A DNA stretch of 33,901 nt from a virus (IMGVR_UViG_3300005096_000078:1-33901), one strand, 5' to 3'; counted from the first letter of the stretch, positions 1 to 7,345 are shown. Program-made: numbers and translations. The notes: generated from the sequence alone by a model not told the origin.

Positions 1-82
1 TCACCCGCACACGATAGTTGGGGATTCTATACCCGTTTTTGCTTATAGGGCCAGAAGGACCCGTAAATATAGACTGGGTCAT
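1..82 (-). CDS. partial hypothetical protein, cut by the window edge
   Basis: A 27-codon open frame starts with ATG at 82 and runs off the left edge. Its composition (MTQSIFTGPSGPISKNGYR at the start) looks protein-like. No clear Shine-Dalgarno site precedes it, and the frame is also open upstream into the neighbouring gene, so the start is uncertain. The competing frame from the ATG at 89 stops after 20 codons. The family is not recognised. Confidence 0.35.
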   Translation of the reverse strand, partial: MTQSIFTGPSGPISKNGYRIPNYRVRV

Positions 83-99
83 AGACCATTGGTTTGAGG

Positions 100-384
100 C
101 TACTCTAGAGAGGGTAAGGAGAGGGTGGACGATTGATCACGTCTCCCCCATGTATACATTATGATTATCGGGAGGCATTGCTGGAACATCCCTTTAACGG
201 CTTCAGCGCATATTTCTTGTCCGCGTGGGGATAGCTCATCGACGGCTGATTCGGGAAGAACGTATCCTATGTCGGCACAATATGTTCTTGTTGCCCACTT
301 TGCCAGGTCCTTTACGGCCTGGTCGGCAGACTTAATATCTGCTTGGCTGCCTAGAACTTGCGAAAAAATTGATCTTGGATGCAT
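100..384 (-). CDS. hypothetical protein, 94 aa
   Basis: The frame is open from 426, but I choose the internal ATG at 384 (MHPRSIFSQVLG). It has a GAGG ribosome site about 9 nt upstream and starts 1 nt after the stop of the upstream nucleotidyltransferase gene, which suggests coupled translation. The protein is small and has an acidic middle (ADQAVKDLAKWATRTYCADIG). It shows no signal peptide or membrane segment. The family is not recognised. Confidence 0.65.
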   Translation of the reverse strand: MHPRSIFSQVLGSQADIKSADQAVKDLAKWATRTYCADIGYVLPESAVDELSPRGQEICAEAVKGMFQQCLPIIIMYTWGRRDQSSTLSLPSLE

Positions 385-385
385 T

Positions 386-898
386 TTATTGACCTCTATG
401 TTGTGGTGCAATATAGCGTACACCAATTAGATCGAAGAGTTCACGCTCTTCGTGCACTGGAATTCTTAAAAGTCCATCAGTTAGCATGCCTGACTCGCTT
501 TTGAGGCCCTTACGTCTCCATCCACGGCCTAATACTTTATGCGAGAACTGAGCTGGGCCTGTTCTTATTGCGTAAATTAAGCCCCAATTATTAGGGGTAG
601 CGATGAATATGTCCAGTTTTATTCCTTCCGGCAAAAGCCTTTGTGTATACTTGCCGGAAGGATCACCTTTTATTTTCTTTAAACTGTTAACGCATTCTAC
701 GAATAATGGATGGCGTGCTTGTTCGAAATCGAATAAGCCGTCAGGCACTATTATTTTTTTTGGAATTAATACAAGCTCAATATCGCTCACAACTACACAT
801 TCACGGCGGATAGATCCAGCTATTTCAATACGCTCGCAATGCGGCTTAAGTAAGGCCTTGTATCGCGCTGCAATCTTTTTAGCGTTTGATAGTATCAT
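386..898 (-). CDS. DNA polymerase X-like nucleotidyltransferase (palm and thumb only)
   Basis: The 170-residue protein resembles the palm and thumb of family X DNA polymerases such as DNA polymerase beta. Visible motifs are the nucleotide-binding GS (28-29) in AGSIRRE, the metal-binding pair D39-I-E41, and a third acidic residue D96 in IKLDIFIAT. A thumb-like end (VHEERELFDLIGVRYIAPQHR, about 148-168) corresponds to the conserved C-terminus of pol beta. The N-terminal lyase domain is absent; pol beta itself is about 335 residues. The second catalytic acid is Glu where pol beta has Asp. In the family the activity is template-directed gap filling or nucleotide transfer; the activity here is inferred. 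The gene sits in a run of small accessory genes. Confidence 0.85.
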   Translation of the reverse strand: MILSNAKKIAARYKALLKPHCERIEIAGSIRRECVVVSDIELVLIPKKIIVPDGLFDFEQARHPLFVECVNSLKKIKGDPSGKYTQRLLPEGIKLDIFIATPNNWGLIYAIRTGPAQFSHKVLGRGWRRKGLKSESGMLTDGLLRIPVHEERELFDLIGVRYIAPQHRGQ

Positions 899-946
899 CG
901 CAATCTAATGTAGATAATTATTTAAAGTAAGCCTTTTTTTGGTTTA

Positions 947-1231
947 TCACTTATTTATTAGTAGCCCTTTATATAGTAAATCGATCTGTGCATATATTTT
1001 CATAGCCTTGTCATGATCTTTAGTAGCTTTCAACCATTTACCTGAATTTACACCAGAGTATTTTCCCATGGATATGAGAGCTTTTTTGCTTTCCATGTCA
1101 GCACGCCTTGCAAGAACTCCTATTTTGGCGCGAATAATATCTCTTTTTGTGACCTTAAACAAGAACCCATTACTGATTAACTCTATTAATTCAACTTTTG
1201 TTAACCTGTTAAGCTCTGCTAATATGTCCAT
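947..1231 (-). CDS. hypothetical protein, 94 aa
   Basis: This is a basic, helix-rich small protein (MDILAELNRLTKVELIELIS at the N-terminus, then Lys/Arg-rich stretches). The N-terminal repeat of Leu and Ile every three to four residues could form an amphipathic helix or a short DNA- or protein-binding region. No Cys pairs or membrane segment are visible. It lies between the nucleotidyltransferase gene and a zinc-ribbon gene on the same strand. The family is not recognised. Confidence 0.6.
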   Translation of the reverse strand: MDILAELNRLTKVELIELISNGFLFKVTKRDIIRAKIGVLARRADMESKKALISMGKYSGVNSGKWLKATKDHDKAMKIYAQIDLLYKGLLINK

Positions 1232-1272
1232 AATAAATCCTTATATACATATATAGGTACTGCCTAATGTGG

Positions 1273-1692
1273 TCATGATTCAACGACTTCAACCTTACTA
1301 GACTCATATGTGTCGGCAAAGCTGTACACGCCTTGACCTACCCATCCCGTAGTAACCTGATTTTTATCCCATTCGGCAATTAGATTTATGCCAATCTTAA
1401 CAAATGTCCCACCAAAACCATTTCCTGCTTTGTTGGTATATTTAAATTTAACACCTAATGCCAAGTCTTGAAAAGGAACGACTATTTTGCTAATTTGATC
1501 ATCGCTTATGCTATTTTCTTTGTTGCCTGGGTCATAATTAACTGAGACATTAACGGAGAATAAGCGATAGACTAAACATTTATTACAATAAAAGCCATGC
1601 TCATCTCCCATAAGTAGCCCAAAAAGGCTCGCTCTGGCCATCTTGCGTAAAGGATCAGCATGTTCGTTGCAAACAGGACATTTAAATAGCAT
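1273..1692 (-). CDS. zinc-ribbon hypothetical protein, 139 aa
   Basis: Two Cys pairs, C5-x2-C8 and C36-x2-C39, are spaced as in a treble-clef or zinc-ribbon fold, so binding of one zinc ion is likely. The remaining ~95 residues look beta-rich and are not recognised. An AGGAGGGAG ribosome site precedes the ATG at 1692. The end is followed by a short gap (1232-1272) with no terminator. Function is unknown; zinc-ribbon proteins of this size are common among phage accessory genes. Confidence 0.7.
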   Translation of the reverse strand: MLFKCPVCNEHADPLRKMARASLFGLLMGDEHGFYCNKCLVYRLFSVNVSVNYDPGNKENSISDDQISKIVVPFQDLALGVKFKYTNKAGNGFGGTFVKIGINLIAEWDKNQVTTGWVGQGVYSFADTYESSKVEVVES

Positions 1693-1753
1693 AATTACTC
1701 CCTCCTATATTAATTGTTAGATTAGAAACATCGATAATCTATATTTGAGCTTG

Positions 1754-2230
1754 CTAGCCTAACTTCCGACGTGCTTCTCCAGACTTATTGCCAAGTAATA
1801 TTTCTGCTCTCTTTGCAATATGTAATGCAATTGAAATATTGCTTTTAGAGGGATTAGCACATATAGCTTTCAACGCATCAATAGTGGCTCCATGCTTAGG
1901 CAGAGGTGCTGCAGAAACGATGCGTTGCAAAATAATTTCTGGACGATTAAATATTTCAATTAAATCAACATCATCTACACTTTGATCTAATGGTATCCAT
2001 TTAGATTTTTTACCACGATTCCCGGCATCCAATTTTAAGTCAATGAGTTCTTCAACTAACTCCAACGCAGAAATACGCTTCCAATATTTCCTACCGTACA
2101 TGTTTATAAGCTTTGCCCAATTCCCAGATGGCGAGATTTCTAAAACTTTAACCTCTGCAAAATTTCTATCTCCATGTCTAGATTGTTCTGAGATAAGTAT
2201 ACGTTTACCTAATAGTTTCGTGATATTCAT
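1754..2230 (-). CDS. hypothetical protein, 158 aa
   Basis: The frame opens at 2251, but the ATG at 2230 has a strong AAGGAG eight to nine nt upstream and is preferred. The first ~65 residues (MNITKLLGKRILISEQS onward, with GNWAKLINMYGRKYWK) look like a small beta-barrel, perhaps SH3/KOW-like; this is a guess from pattern. The C-terminal half is helical and ends in a basic tail (GNKSGEARRKLG). The gap after it (1693-1753) holds an 8 bp inverted repeat (TAGATTA/TAATCTA), which is not an obvious terminator. Confidence 0.65.
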   Translation of the reverse strand: MNITKLLGKRILISEQSRHGDRNFAEVKVLEISPSGNWAKLINMYGRKYWKRISALELVEELIDLKLDAGNRGKKSKWIPLDQSVDDVDLIEIFNRPEIILQRIVSAAPLPKHGATIDALKAICANPSKSNISIALHIAKRAEILLGNKSGEARRKLG

Positions 2231-2274
2231 TTCGTGCTCCTTATTAACCATTATTATGCATTTTTGGCTGCCTT

Positions 2275-2541
2275 CTATAATCTAACTAATCTTTCTTGCA
2301 ATTTGTTTATTACGTCTAATATCTCTTTTTTCATTGTGCTTTTATCCTCCAAGTACCAGTTGTAACAATGCCATTCACCTTTATTGATGTGCTCAACCAA
2401 TTCTTTAACAGTGAAAAATAATGGATAGGGGTTATCTTTACCACCGACACCTGGGGCTACTAATATTTTACCAGTACTTTCTGCTGCATCTAAAACTTTT
2501 GCTAACCTTTGATGTTCATTTCTTATTTCATTTATTTTCAT
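2275..2541 (-). CDS. hypothetical protein, 88 aa; first gene after the isolated attC-like site
   Basis: A charged, helical protein (KINEIRNEHQRLAKVLDAAE at the N-terminus) with an aromatic centre (EWHCYNWYLEDK). The start at 2541 lies 32 nt after the core box of the attC-like site at 2573-2659, the position expected for the next gene in a cassette array. The ribosome site is weak. The product is not recognised. Confidence 0.6.
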   Translation of the reverse strand: MKINEIRNEHQRLAKVLDAAESTGKILVAPGVGGKDNPYPLFFTVKELVEHINKGEWHCYNWYLEDKSTMKKEILDVINKLQERLVRL

Positions 2542-2572
2542 TTTTGTCGCTCATATTATTAAATTAAAAACA

Positions 2573-2659
2573 GCATAACCAATGCCTAAACCTGGCTAGG
2601 TAATTGCTGGTTTGGCTTGCCCTCATTATCAGCCCGGCAAATTAGGCTTATCGTTAGGT
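2573..2659 (-). repeat. attC-like recombination site F (87 bp), isolated
   Basis: Read on the minus strand, the site begins with ACCTAAC (2659-2653), an exact match to the integron inverse-core box RYYYAAC. It ends with GTTATGC (2579-2573), close to the core box GTTRRRY. Between them, GCCTAA pairs with TTTAGGC after an unpaired spacer, giving an imperfect hairpin with extra unpaired bases. The TAA stop of the upstream gene lies inside the inverse-core box. The outer part is nearly identical to site A (28236-28321), sharing CGATAAGCCTAA and GCCGGGCTGA. Confidence 0.75.
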
Positions 2660-2836
2660 GTTTTTTGCTACCTCCTTCTTCAATGTTTGATATTTATCCA
2701 CCAATCTTTCTATCTCCTGCATCAATTCTCCTGCCTTAATAATTGCGGTCGTTAATTTTTCACTTGCACCACACTCTTCTATTACAATCATTAATTCATG
2801 CGTTTGCATTAATATTGGATGCTTATCTAATCTCAT
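2654..2836 (-). CDS. hypothetical protein, 60 aa; stop codon inside attC-like site F
   Basis: A short helical protein (HELMIVEECGASEKLTTAII is not contiguous in it, but QTHELMIVIEECGASEKLT is), with an amphipathic C-terminus rich in Glu, Lys and Leu (QEIERLVDKYQTLKKEVAKN). A short coiled coil is possible. The TAA stop is formed by the inverse-core box of the attC-like site that follows, as in integron cassette genes. The ribosome site (AAAGGG) is modest. The family is not recognised. Confidence 0.55.
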   Translation of the reverse strand: MRLDKHPILMQTHELMIVIEECGASEKLTTAIIKAGELMQEIERLVDKYQTLKKEVAKNT

Positions 2837-2848
2837 TTTAATACCCTT

Positions 2849-2959
2849 TTATTTGTTTTTAACGCCCGCAAAACTACCTACACTAGTTGTACTGGATGCC
2901 AAACTAAGTACTGTTTTGTTATCGTTTGTTTTTTCTATGTTTTCTACTGGTAAATTCAT
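2849..2959 (-). CDS. possible 36 aa small protein
   Basis: This open frame starts at ATG 2959 and stops just before the next gene's ribosome site. It is rich in Ser, Thr and Asn (MNLPVENIEKTNDNKTVLS at the start). No Shine-Dalgarno site is visible, so it may not be translated. I list it because the 290-base gap between the flanking genes is otherwise unexplained at this end. Confidence 0.3.
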   Translation of the reverse strand: MNLPVENIEKTNDNKTVLSLASSTTSVGSFAGVKNK

Positions 2960-3125
2960 CGCTAGAGATTGGCATTAAAAGGATGCTGGGTCGCCCAGCC
3001 GTCAGCAGGATAGGCGCGGAGGTGACGTCGCCTTGTTTTGCATCTTGCCCGCCAGCTTACCATACTCATCTGGCTGGTCTTGCCCGCGTCGCATCGCTAC
3101 ACCGGACAAGTTCTCCTGCTGCTGA
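2960..3125 (-). other. GC-rich structured gap without a gene
   Basis: This gap is visibly richer in G and C than its flanks. It holds a hairpin with 6 bp arms (GCTGGG/CCCAGC, 2985-2999), followed on the minus strand by ATCCTTTTAA, which could act as a weak terminator. A longer inverted repeat pairs 3001-3010 with 3114-3125 (TCCTGCTGA arms). It lacks TAAC/GTTA boxes, so I do not call it an attC-like site. Confidence 0.4.
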
Positions 3126-3329
3126 TTAACCCACGCGTTGGGTCGATCCTTTGTTCTTTTTGTGCTTCTTTTCTGTGAGTTTTAAAACTCTTAAATCTAC
3201 TTCGCAGCCTGCGCAGATACTTGTTATGTTGTTTGTGCTATTTCCGCAGGTGCAGGTATATTTACCTACGCGATCACGCGGGTAAATGAACGTGTCGGGG
3301 GTGTTGAAGCTACTATTTACCCGGCCCAT
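3126..3329 (-). CDS. small zinc-ribbon protein, 67 aa
   Basis: Cys pattern C26-x-C28 and C39-x2-C42 (YTCTCGN...SICAGCE) suggests one bound zinc. The C-terminal third is very basic (LTEKKHKKNKGSTQR), consistent with nucleic-acid binding, which is an inference. The start overlaps the end of the upstream membrane-protein gene by 17 nt, so translation is probably coupled. The family is not recognised. Confidence 0.65.
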   Translation of the reverse strand: MGRVNSSFNTPDTFIYPRDRVGKYTCTCGNSTNNITSICAGCEVDLRVLKLTEKKHKKNKGSTQRVG

Positions 3330-3474
3330 TTATTTGTTCTGTGAGCTCGTCACAGCGATCGATGAGCTCGTTTAACCTTGAGCTATCGTCGGATTTGCCG
3401 TTGATGGCCAGGATTGACGAGAGGATGAAGCCGAAGATAAATGATACACTTGCTATGAAGTAGTAAATTAGCAT
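3313..3474 (-). CDS. small membrane protein, 53 aa
   Basis: A short reading frame beginning MLIYYFIASVSFIFGFILSS gives one N-terminal transmembrane helix (about residues 3-24), followed by a charged tail (GKSDDSSRLNELIDRCDELT). The start overlaps the stop of the upstream gene as TAATG, which is typical of coupling. Small one-helix proteins like this occur widely in phage accessory regions; no function is assigned. Confidence 0.65.
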   Translation of the reverse strand: MLIYYFIASVSFIFGFILSSILAINGKSDDSSRLNELIDRCDELTEQINGPGK

Positions 3475-3635
3475 TAGTTAAATACACCTCTCTGGTATGC
3501 CAGGTAGAAATGCCCTAACAAATACATTACGAAAAAGATGATAAAGTAGTTTGAGGCTTTTTCTATTTTTTTGTAAGCGCTGCTATCGAAGAAGCTGTTT
3601 TGATCCTTCGTTTTCCAAGTGTTTTTTGTTCTCAT
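3474..3635 (-). CDS. small membrane protein, 53 aa
   Basis: The frame is open from 3842, but the upstream part is the structured RNA and terminator described separately. The ATG at 3635 has a clear GGAGG about 10 nt upstream and begins MRTKNTWKTKDQNSFFDSS. A transmembrane helix follows at about residues 28-45 (NYFIIFFVMYLLGHFYLAY). It is the first gene after the terminator at 3664-3713, so its expression would depend on readthrough or antitermination unless another promoter exists. Function is unknown. Confidence 0.65.
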   Translation of the reverse strand: MRTKNTWKTKDQNSFFDSSAYKKIEKASNYFIIFFVMYLLGHFYLAYQRGVFN

Positions 3636-3663
3636 CGGTTTTGTTCCTCCAGGTGATAAAAAT

Positions 3664-3713
3664 AAAACAGACAAAGAACGATGCCTAGGATGGCTATGCT
3701 CTTTGTCTGTTTT
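3664..3713 (-). terminator. intrinsic terminator after the structured RNA
   Basis: A perfect 13 bp inverted repeat (arms CTTTGTCTGTTTT at 3713-3701 on the plus strand and its complement at 3676-3664) encloses a 24 nt loop. On the minus strand it is followed by TTTTATTTTT. This is a standard rho-independent terminator facing the minus-strand transcript. Confidence 0.85.
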
Positions 3714-3846
3714 TATCCCATGCGTTGCTGCTGGGACTGTCTCAGGCCAGAGCAAGGTCGCACGATGAAGTGGCAGGTTGGCTGCCGCGCCTTGATCTGG
3801 CTTGACTTGGTATGTAGGTGTTTGGGGTGTTAATGTACTCATCGTG
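3664..3846 (-). ncRNA. candidate structured RNA or leader with predicted pseudoknot
   Basis: A promoter lies just upstream and an intrinsic terminator just downstream. No ribosome site precedes the ATG at 3842, which lies almost at the predicted transcript start. Helices seen by eye: H2 pairs 3790-3800 with 3747-3757 (CCAGA/TCTGG and AAGG/CCTT with a 2x2 internal loop). A hairpin GGCAG/CTGCC sits at 3772-3786. H1 pairs the 5' end 3839-3846 (CACGATGA) with 3761-3768 (TCATCGTG), which lies inside the H2 loop and so makes an H-type pseudoknot. A further hairpin uses TCCCA/TGGGA. It could be a trans-acting phage RNA or a regulated leader of the genes from 3635. Confidence 0.6.
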
Positions 3847-3851
3847 TAAAT

Positions 3852-3880
3852 ACTATATCATCAAATTTGTTATTAATCAA
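3852..3880 (-). promoter_or_regulatory. sigma70-type promoter for the structured RNA
   Basis: On the minus strand, TTGATT (3880-3875) and TATAGT (3857-3852) are separated by exactly 17 nt. Each differs from the consensus hexamer at one or two positions. The predicted transcription start is near 3845, at the first base of the RNA helices. It lies in an AT-rich gap between the late terminator and the RNA. Confidence 0.7.
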
Positions 3881-3997
3881 ACCTAGAAAAAGTATGTTGT
3901 TGACTTGTTTTTAGCTATTAAATGCTTTTTAAGTACTAAAATCTGCTATTTGCGTATAAATGCTCTTAAATACGTTGAAATGCTATATATTAGAGTC

Positions 3998-4047
3998 AAA
4001 AAAAAGAATGAAGAGCCGTTAATAGTGCATAGCTCTTCATTCTTTTT
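3998..4047 (-). terminator. strong intrinsic terminator ending the late operon
   Basis: A perfect 16 bp inverted repeat (arms 4001-4016 and 4032-4047, core GAATGAAGAGC) has a 15 nt loop. On the minus strand it is followed by a run of eight T. It lies 24 nt after the last structural-operon gene. The A/T tracts on both sides could let it work in either direction, but no plus-strand gene is present to need that. Confidence 0.92.
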
Positions 4048-4070
4048 GTTTTAGGACTTTAAAGTGGTTA

Positions 4071-4328
4071 CTACTTTGCTATATTTGGGCGTACCAGCCT
4101 TAATTGGGGCTCTGACATCTCGAGGAACCAGCCTTGGCCTACCTGGACTGGGTCCTGCCGGAAGCTTGGCATTGTAGCGAGCATAACAAAGCCATCTTCT
4201 TGTAAGATTGCCTGTATTTTTTCTTGGCATTTTTTTATAGCGTTTTGCTCGTCTTCAGCCTCTTTTTGCTGTGAGGCTTGTATTGTTTTTTTTGCTGCTT
4301 CGATGTTGTCTATCTCTTCTTCTCTCAT
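4071..4328 (-). CDS. hypothetical protein after the tail fibre, 85 aa
   Basis: The first ~45 residues form a Glu/Lys/Gln-rich helix, probably coiled coil (IEAAKKTIQASQQKEAEDEQ). The C-terminus is more globular (QEDGFVMLATMPSFRQDPVQ). AAAGGAG precedes the ATG. Its position after the tail fibre would fit a fibre-assembly chaperone or fibre-associated protein, but I see no match to known tail-fibre assembly families. It is the last gene before the terminator. Confidence 0.75.
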   Translation of the reverse strand: MREEEIDNIEAAKKTIQASQQKEAEDEQNAIKKCQEKIQAILQEDGFVMLATMPSFRQDPVQVGQGWFLEMSEPQLRLVRPNIAK

Positions 4329-4365
4329 ATTCGCTCCTTTATAAATTATATTGGCTACTTAATTA

Positions 4366-6744
4366 TTACCACGCAAGGGCTAGCCTTGCCCATGCCCCAG
4401 ACGCATAGCAAATATAAAGATAGTTAAGATCTCTGCACATCTCGCCGGTATTGCCTGGATCAGTGGCTGTACTAATTGTTCTGGATGCTGAGATCCTGAA
4501 AGTATCTCCGGCTATTTGCAGTTGGCCTGCGATCGCGCTTGAAATATTAAGTGTGCCAGCACCTACTTTAACGTTCCCTCCGCCGGTTACCAGCGATACA
4601 TCTGATGTATCATAAGTATTTAGGCCAAGCCCTGCAGGACTGCTTAACTGCAAGCTGTCAGCTCCACTCGTTATTGATGGTGAACCAGTAATCCGGTCTA
4701 CCATCATTGTTGGGCTTGCTGCACCTGGTGCGTTGATCGATAAAGTATATTGCCCAGCGTCAGGGCCTTCAACGGTCATTCCGCCACCACGGCGCATCCA
4801 GGCACGAGTGGCATATGTACTCCAATCTGCTGTGGTAAATTCTCGTGCAAAGATTAAATTGTCAGATGAGCTGTGGGCATAACTCCATCCAAAGCCGTCA
4901 TTGACTGACTTTAATCCATATCCATTATAGCCTGCTGATGGCGCCCTAACACATACTTGTGACAACGGGTTTACTCCTGCACCATTTATGCCAACCCAAC
5001 CACTATTAGTTACAACAAAATCTTCATTTCCGAGAACATCAATCCCAACTATAAACCGGCCAGTACCTTTGCCGTCGAGATGCATAATGTCTGTTACGTC
5101 ATCAGTACCGACTATGGCAAAGTTTACGAGGGGCAGCGTTGCAGTTGCGCCGGATGTTGCCAGACGTTGGGCTGCTATTGCACTTTTGTTATGTGCAACC
5201 ACGCGGAGTGCATGGCGCGTACTTTCTGGGGCTAAGCTTACACCTGATGGTTGGGTACCGTCTGATGCAACAACCGTTGCTCCGTATGCATCACCGCGAC
5301 CCTCGAAGTAACCTCCGTGGCCGGTAGTTGGCGTTCCGCCGGTTTCGTCCCAATTCATTGTATTTGGGACAATACCATCTGTACAGATACCGCCTACACC
5401 AAATGCCTCCGAAGCGTCTCCGGAGGCTAAATTTTTGCCGAAGACGCCCTTGCTGTATCCAACCCCATTGACCCCTGCGCCGTTAACTGAGCGGCCGTAG
5501 ATGGCTACCTGGTTAATCGCGTCGCCGCGAATTGCTGCACGGCTCCATGAATGCGCCCAAATAGCCACATTATGTTCTGATTGTGCGAATATTCCAGGCA
5601 TGGTTTTGCCGTAGCCGTATATTGCAACGTTGGAATCAGAATATGCCTTGATTCCTGGTTGTGATCTTGACCTTACATTTATTGCGTCTCCTGAATTTGA
5701 ATATAAAATAAAGCTCAGCTGGATATTATCCGTTAAAGTCCAGGCGATACCGTCAGTGCTCTCAGCATACATGCCGGTTACTGCTGCGTTGGAGCTGTCC
5801 CATGCAACCAGGCCTGACAATGGGTTTGCTGATGCAGCTATTGTTGGGTCCCAGACTGCCTCATAAACGAGCCAATAGGTCCCGGACGTTAAAAGGATAT
5901 CTCTTGCTTGGTGAAAATACTCAGCAAAAGTGGTGTATTGAATACCTGCAGGTGTCCCAGTTACCGGGTTTGAGTCTCCCGCCAAGGCTGCTAAGCCGTC
6001 ATTCCACAGCAGCGGATTGTATGTTAATTTAGTTCCAGGTACACCGGCATTATCTGTGTAAATTCCAAAGTTCAGGTCAGCGGCTGCTCCGCCCGCCGAT
6101 AAGCGTTTGAGAAAAATACCTATCGCATCAACAGTAATATCGGTTGGCGTTACAAACTTTGTGGCTTCAAAGACTTGTACTATTGTATGGTCTGTACCTG
6201 TTTTGCCAGATTCATCAACCAGGACATTACCGTTTTTGGCAAAGCCAAATACCCGGTTGTCTGCTCCGGCTGTTATGGCTGCTGCCATTTCAGTTGGTGT
6301 TACTGAATCAGTCGGTGCAAAAGTAAGTGTAATTGCCTGTGCCTGATCAGAGATTAGGGGTAGTTTAACTAAAAACCTTGAGAATACGTTCAAGGTATGT
6401 TCCTGGAGCGGAACCTGTGCTATCCCCAATAATGTTTTAGTTGTTCCATCGTCTCGAATAATACCAATGCCGTTCATGAAAAATTCCGTTGCTTCGTCGG
6501 ATGGAACTTGGCACTCGACAACTAAATTATTATCAACTGGATCGATGTAAGAGCTAAATATTGCATCCCGGAACTGCTCAGACGGGAAAGTAGCGTCTGT
6601 AAGTGTTGCATCTAAAACAAAATCTGTTACGCTTGATAATGTTGTTGAACCTGATAATGCGAAGTGCGTAATCTCGATTGGTGTTGTAGTTTGTAAGGCT
6701 TGCTGTAAAAGTAATAAGCCTTCATCTGTCCATATGCCTGCCAT
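4366..6744 (-). CDS. tail fibre protein (P2 gpH position)
   Basis: At 792 residues this is the receptor-binding fibre candidate, lying directly after baseplate gene I as gpH does in P2. The N-terminal ~150 residues (starting MAGIWTDEGLLLLQQALQ) look like a baseplate-attachment domain. The middle (about 350-480) contains repeating Gly- and Ala-rich strands such as GVNGVGYSKGVFGKNLASGD, typical of trimeric beta-structured fibres. A shorter C-terminal domain follows. GGGGG ribosome site precedes the start. No intramolecular-chaperone peptidase motif is evident. Confidence 0.85.
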   Translation of the reverse strand: MAGIWTDEGLLLLQQALQTTTPIEITHFALSGSTTLSSVTDFVLDATLTDATFPSEQFRDAIFSSYIDPVDNNLVVECQVPSDEATEFFMNGIGIIRDDGTTKTLLGIAQVPLQEHTLNVFSRFLVKLPLISDQAQAITLTFAPTDSVTPTEMAAAITAGADNRVFGFAKNGNVLVDESGKTGTDHTIVQVFEATKFVTPTDITVDAIGIFLKRLSAGGAAADLNFGIYTDNAGVPGTKLTYNPLLWNDGLAALAGDSNPVTGTPAGIQYTTFAEYFHQARDILLTSGTYWLVYEAVWDPTIAASANPLSGLVAWDSSNAAVTGMYAESTDGIAWTLTDNIQLSFILYSNSGDAINVRSRSQPGIKAYSDSNVAIYGYGKTMPGIFAQSEHNVAIWAHSWSRAAIRGDAINQVAIYGRSVNGAGVNGVGYSKGVFGKNLASGDASEAFGVGGICTDGIVPNTMNWDETGGTPTTGHGGYFEGRGDAYGATVVASDGTQPSGVSLAPESTRHALRVVAHNKSAIAAQRLATSGATATLPLVNFAIVGTDDVTDIMHLDGKGTGRFIVGIDVLGNEDFVVTNSGWVGINGAGVNPLSQVCVRAPSAGYNGYGLKSVNDGFGWSYAHSSSDNLIFAREFTTADWSTYATRAWMRRGGGMTVEGPDAGQYTLSINAPGAASPTMMVDRITGSPSITSGADSLQLSSPAGLGLNTYDTSDVSLVTGGGNVKVGAGTLNISSAIAGQLQIAGDTFRISASRTISTATDPGNTGEMCRDLNYLYICYASGAWARLALAW

Positions 6745-6757
6745 TTTTTACCCCCTG

Positions 6758-7345
6758 TTAGACTGCTGCCTCGGTTGCCGATGCAACCACAATTGCTTGT
6801 ATTAATCCAGCGCTTTGTGAGCTGGATTGTGTCGTTAATTCGCGTGCTGTGGATTCTCTGTGCTCGCCAACCACTATTGGTGCAAGTGTTGTGATGAGTG
6901 GACTTGTTGTAACACCTAATGACCTTAAATGCGAGCGGGCTGGTTTTGATGAATTTATTAATCTAATCAATAATGACAGCTTAGTCAAGCCTGTTGTAAA
7001 TTCAGTTGCCAGCTCGAATTCTGCCCAAGTTCCAACCGCTTCATTAATGTAAACATTCGGGAACCCGGCTGCTTCTATTGCTTCCTTTACTGCTTTTACG
7101 GTGCCTTTTTTGTAGTGGACCGATATGCTGGCCGCGACAACAGAGCGCTGTGTTGCTTCGTCCCAGTCTTTGTCCCAATTATCAACTGACAACGCCCATG
7201 CTAGCCAAGGCAAGATACTTGCTGGGCAGGTTTGTGGGTCCCAAAGATCGGAAACAGGTACAGGTACGGCTCCAAGTCGTTTAGTGACTGCTTCTAAGTT
7301 TTTTTCTGTTATCGTTGCGTTAAATGGTAGTAGTGTGTCACTCAT
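6758..7345 (-). CDS. I: tail protein I (baseplate)
   Basis: A P2 gpI-like baseplate component of 195 residues. I start at ATG 7345 (MSDTLLPFNAT), the usual gpI N-terminus; the frame is open a few codons further. The domain near residues 30-110 contains LWDPQTCPASILPWLAWALS and DNWDKDWDEATQR, features conserved in the family. It overlaps the end of J by 8 nt, as in P2-like operons. The C-terminal ~60 residues look like an added variable domain. It should link the baseplate to the tail fibre encoded next. Confidence 0.92.
   Translation of the reverse strand: MSDTLLPFNATITEKNLEAVTKRLGAVPVPVSDLWDPQTCPASILPWLAWALSVDNWDKDWDEATQRSVVAASISVHYKKGTVKAVKEAIEAAGFPNVYINEAVGTWAEFELATEFTTGLTKLSLLIRLINSSKPARSHLRSLGVTTSPLITTLAPIVVGEHRESTARELTTQSSSQSAGLIQAIVVASATEAAV

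Noticed and set aside
1232-1272. TTAGGC motif between two small genes as an attC end
   Set aside because: The gap is only ~40 bp and has no paired second box, so it cannot hold an attC-like hairpin.
2960-3125. Possible further attC-like site in the GC-rich gap
   Set aside because: It has long inverted repeats but no TAAC/GTTA boxes at the ends, so it fails the basic attC layout.
3636-3842. N-terminal 69 codons of a longer frame (ATG 3842) upstream of the small membrane protein
   Set aside because: The segment lacks a ribosome site, starts at the predicted transcript start, and is filled by helices and an intrinsic terminator; the ATG at 3635 has a good ribosome site.
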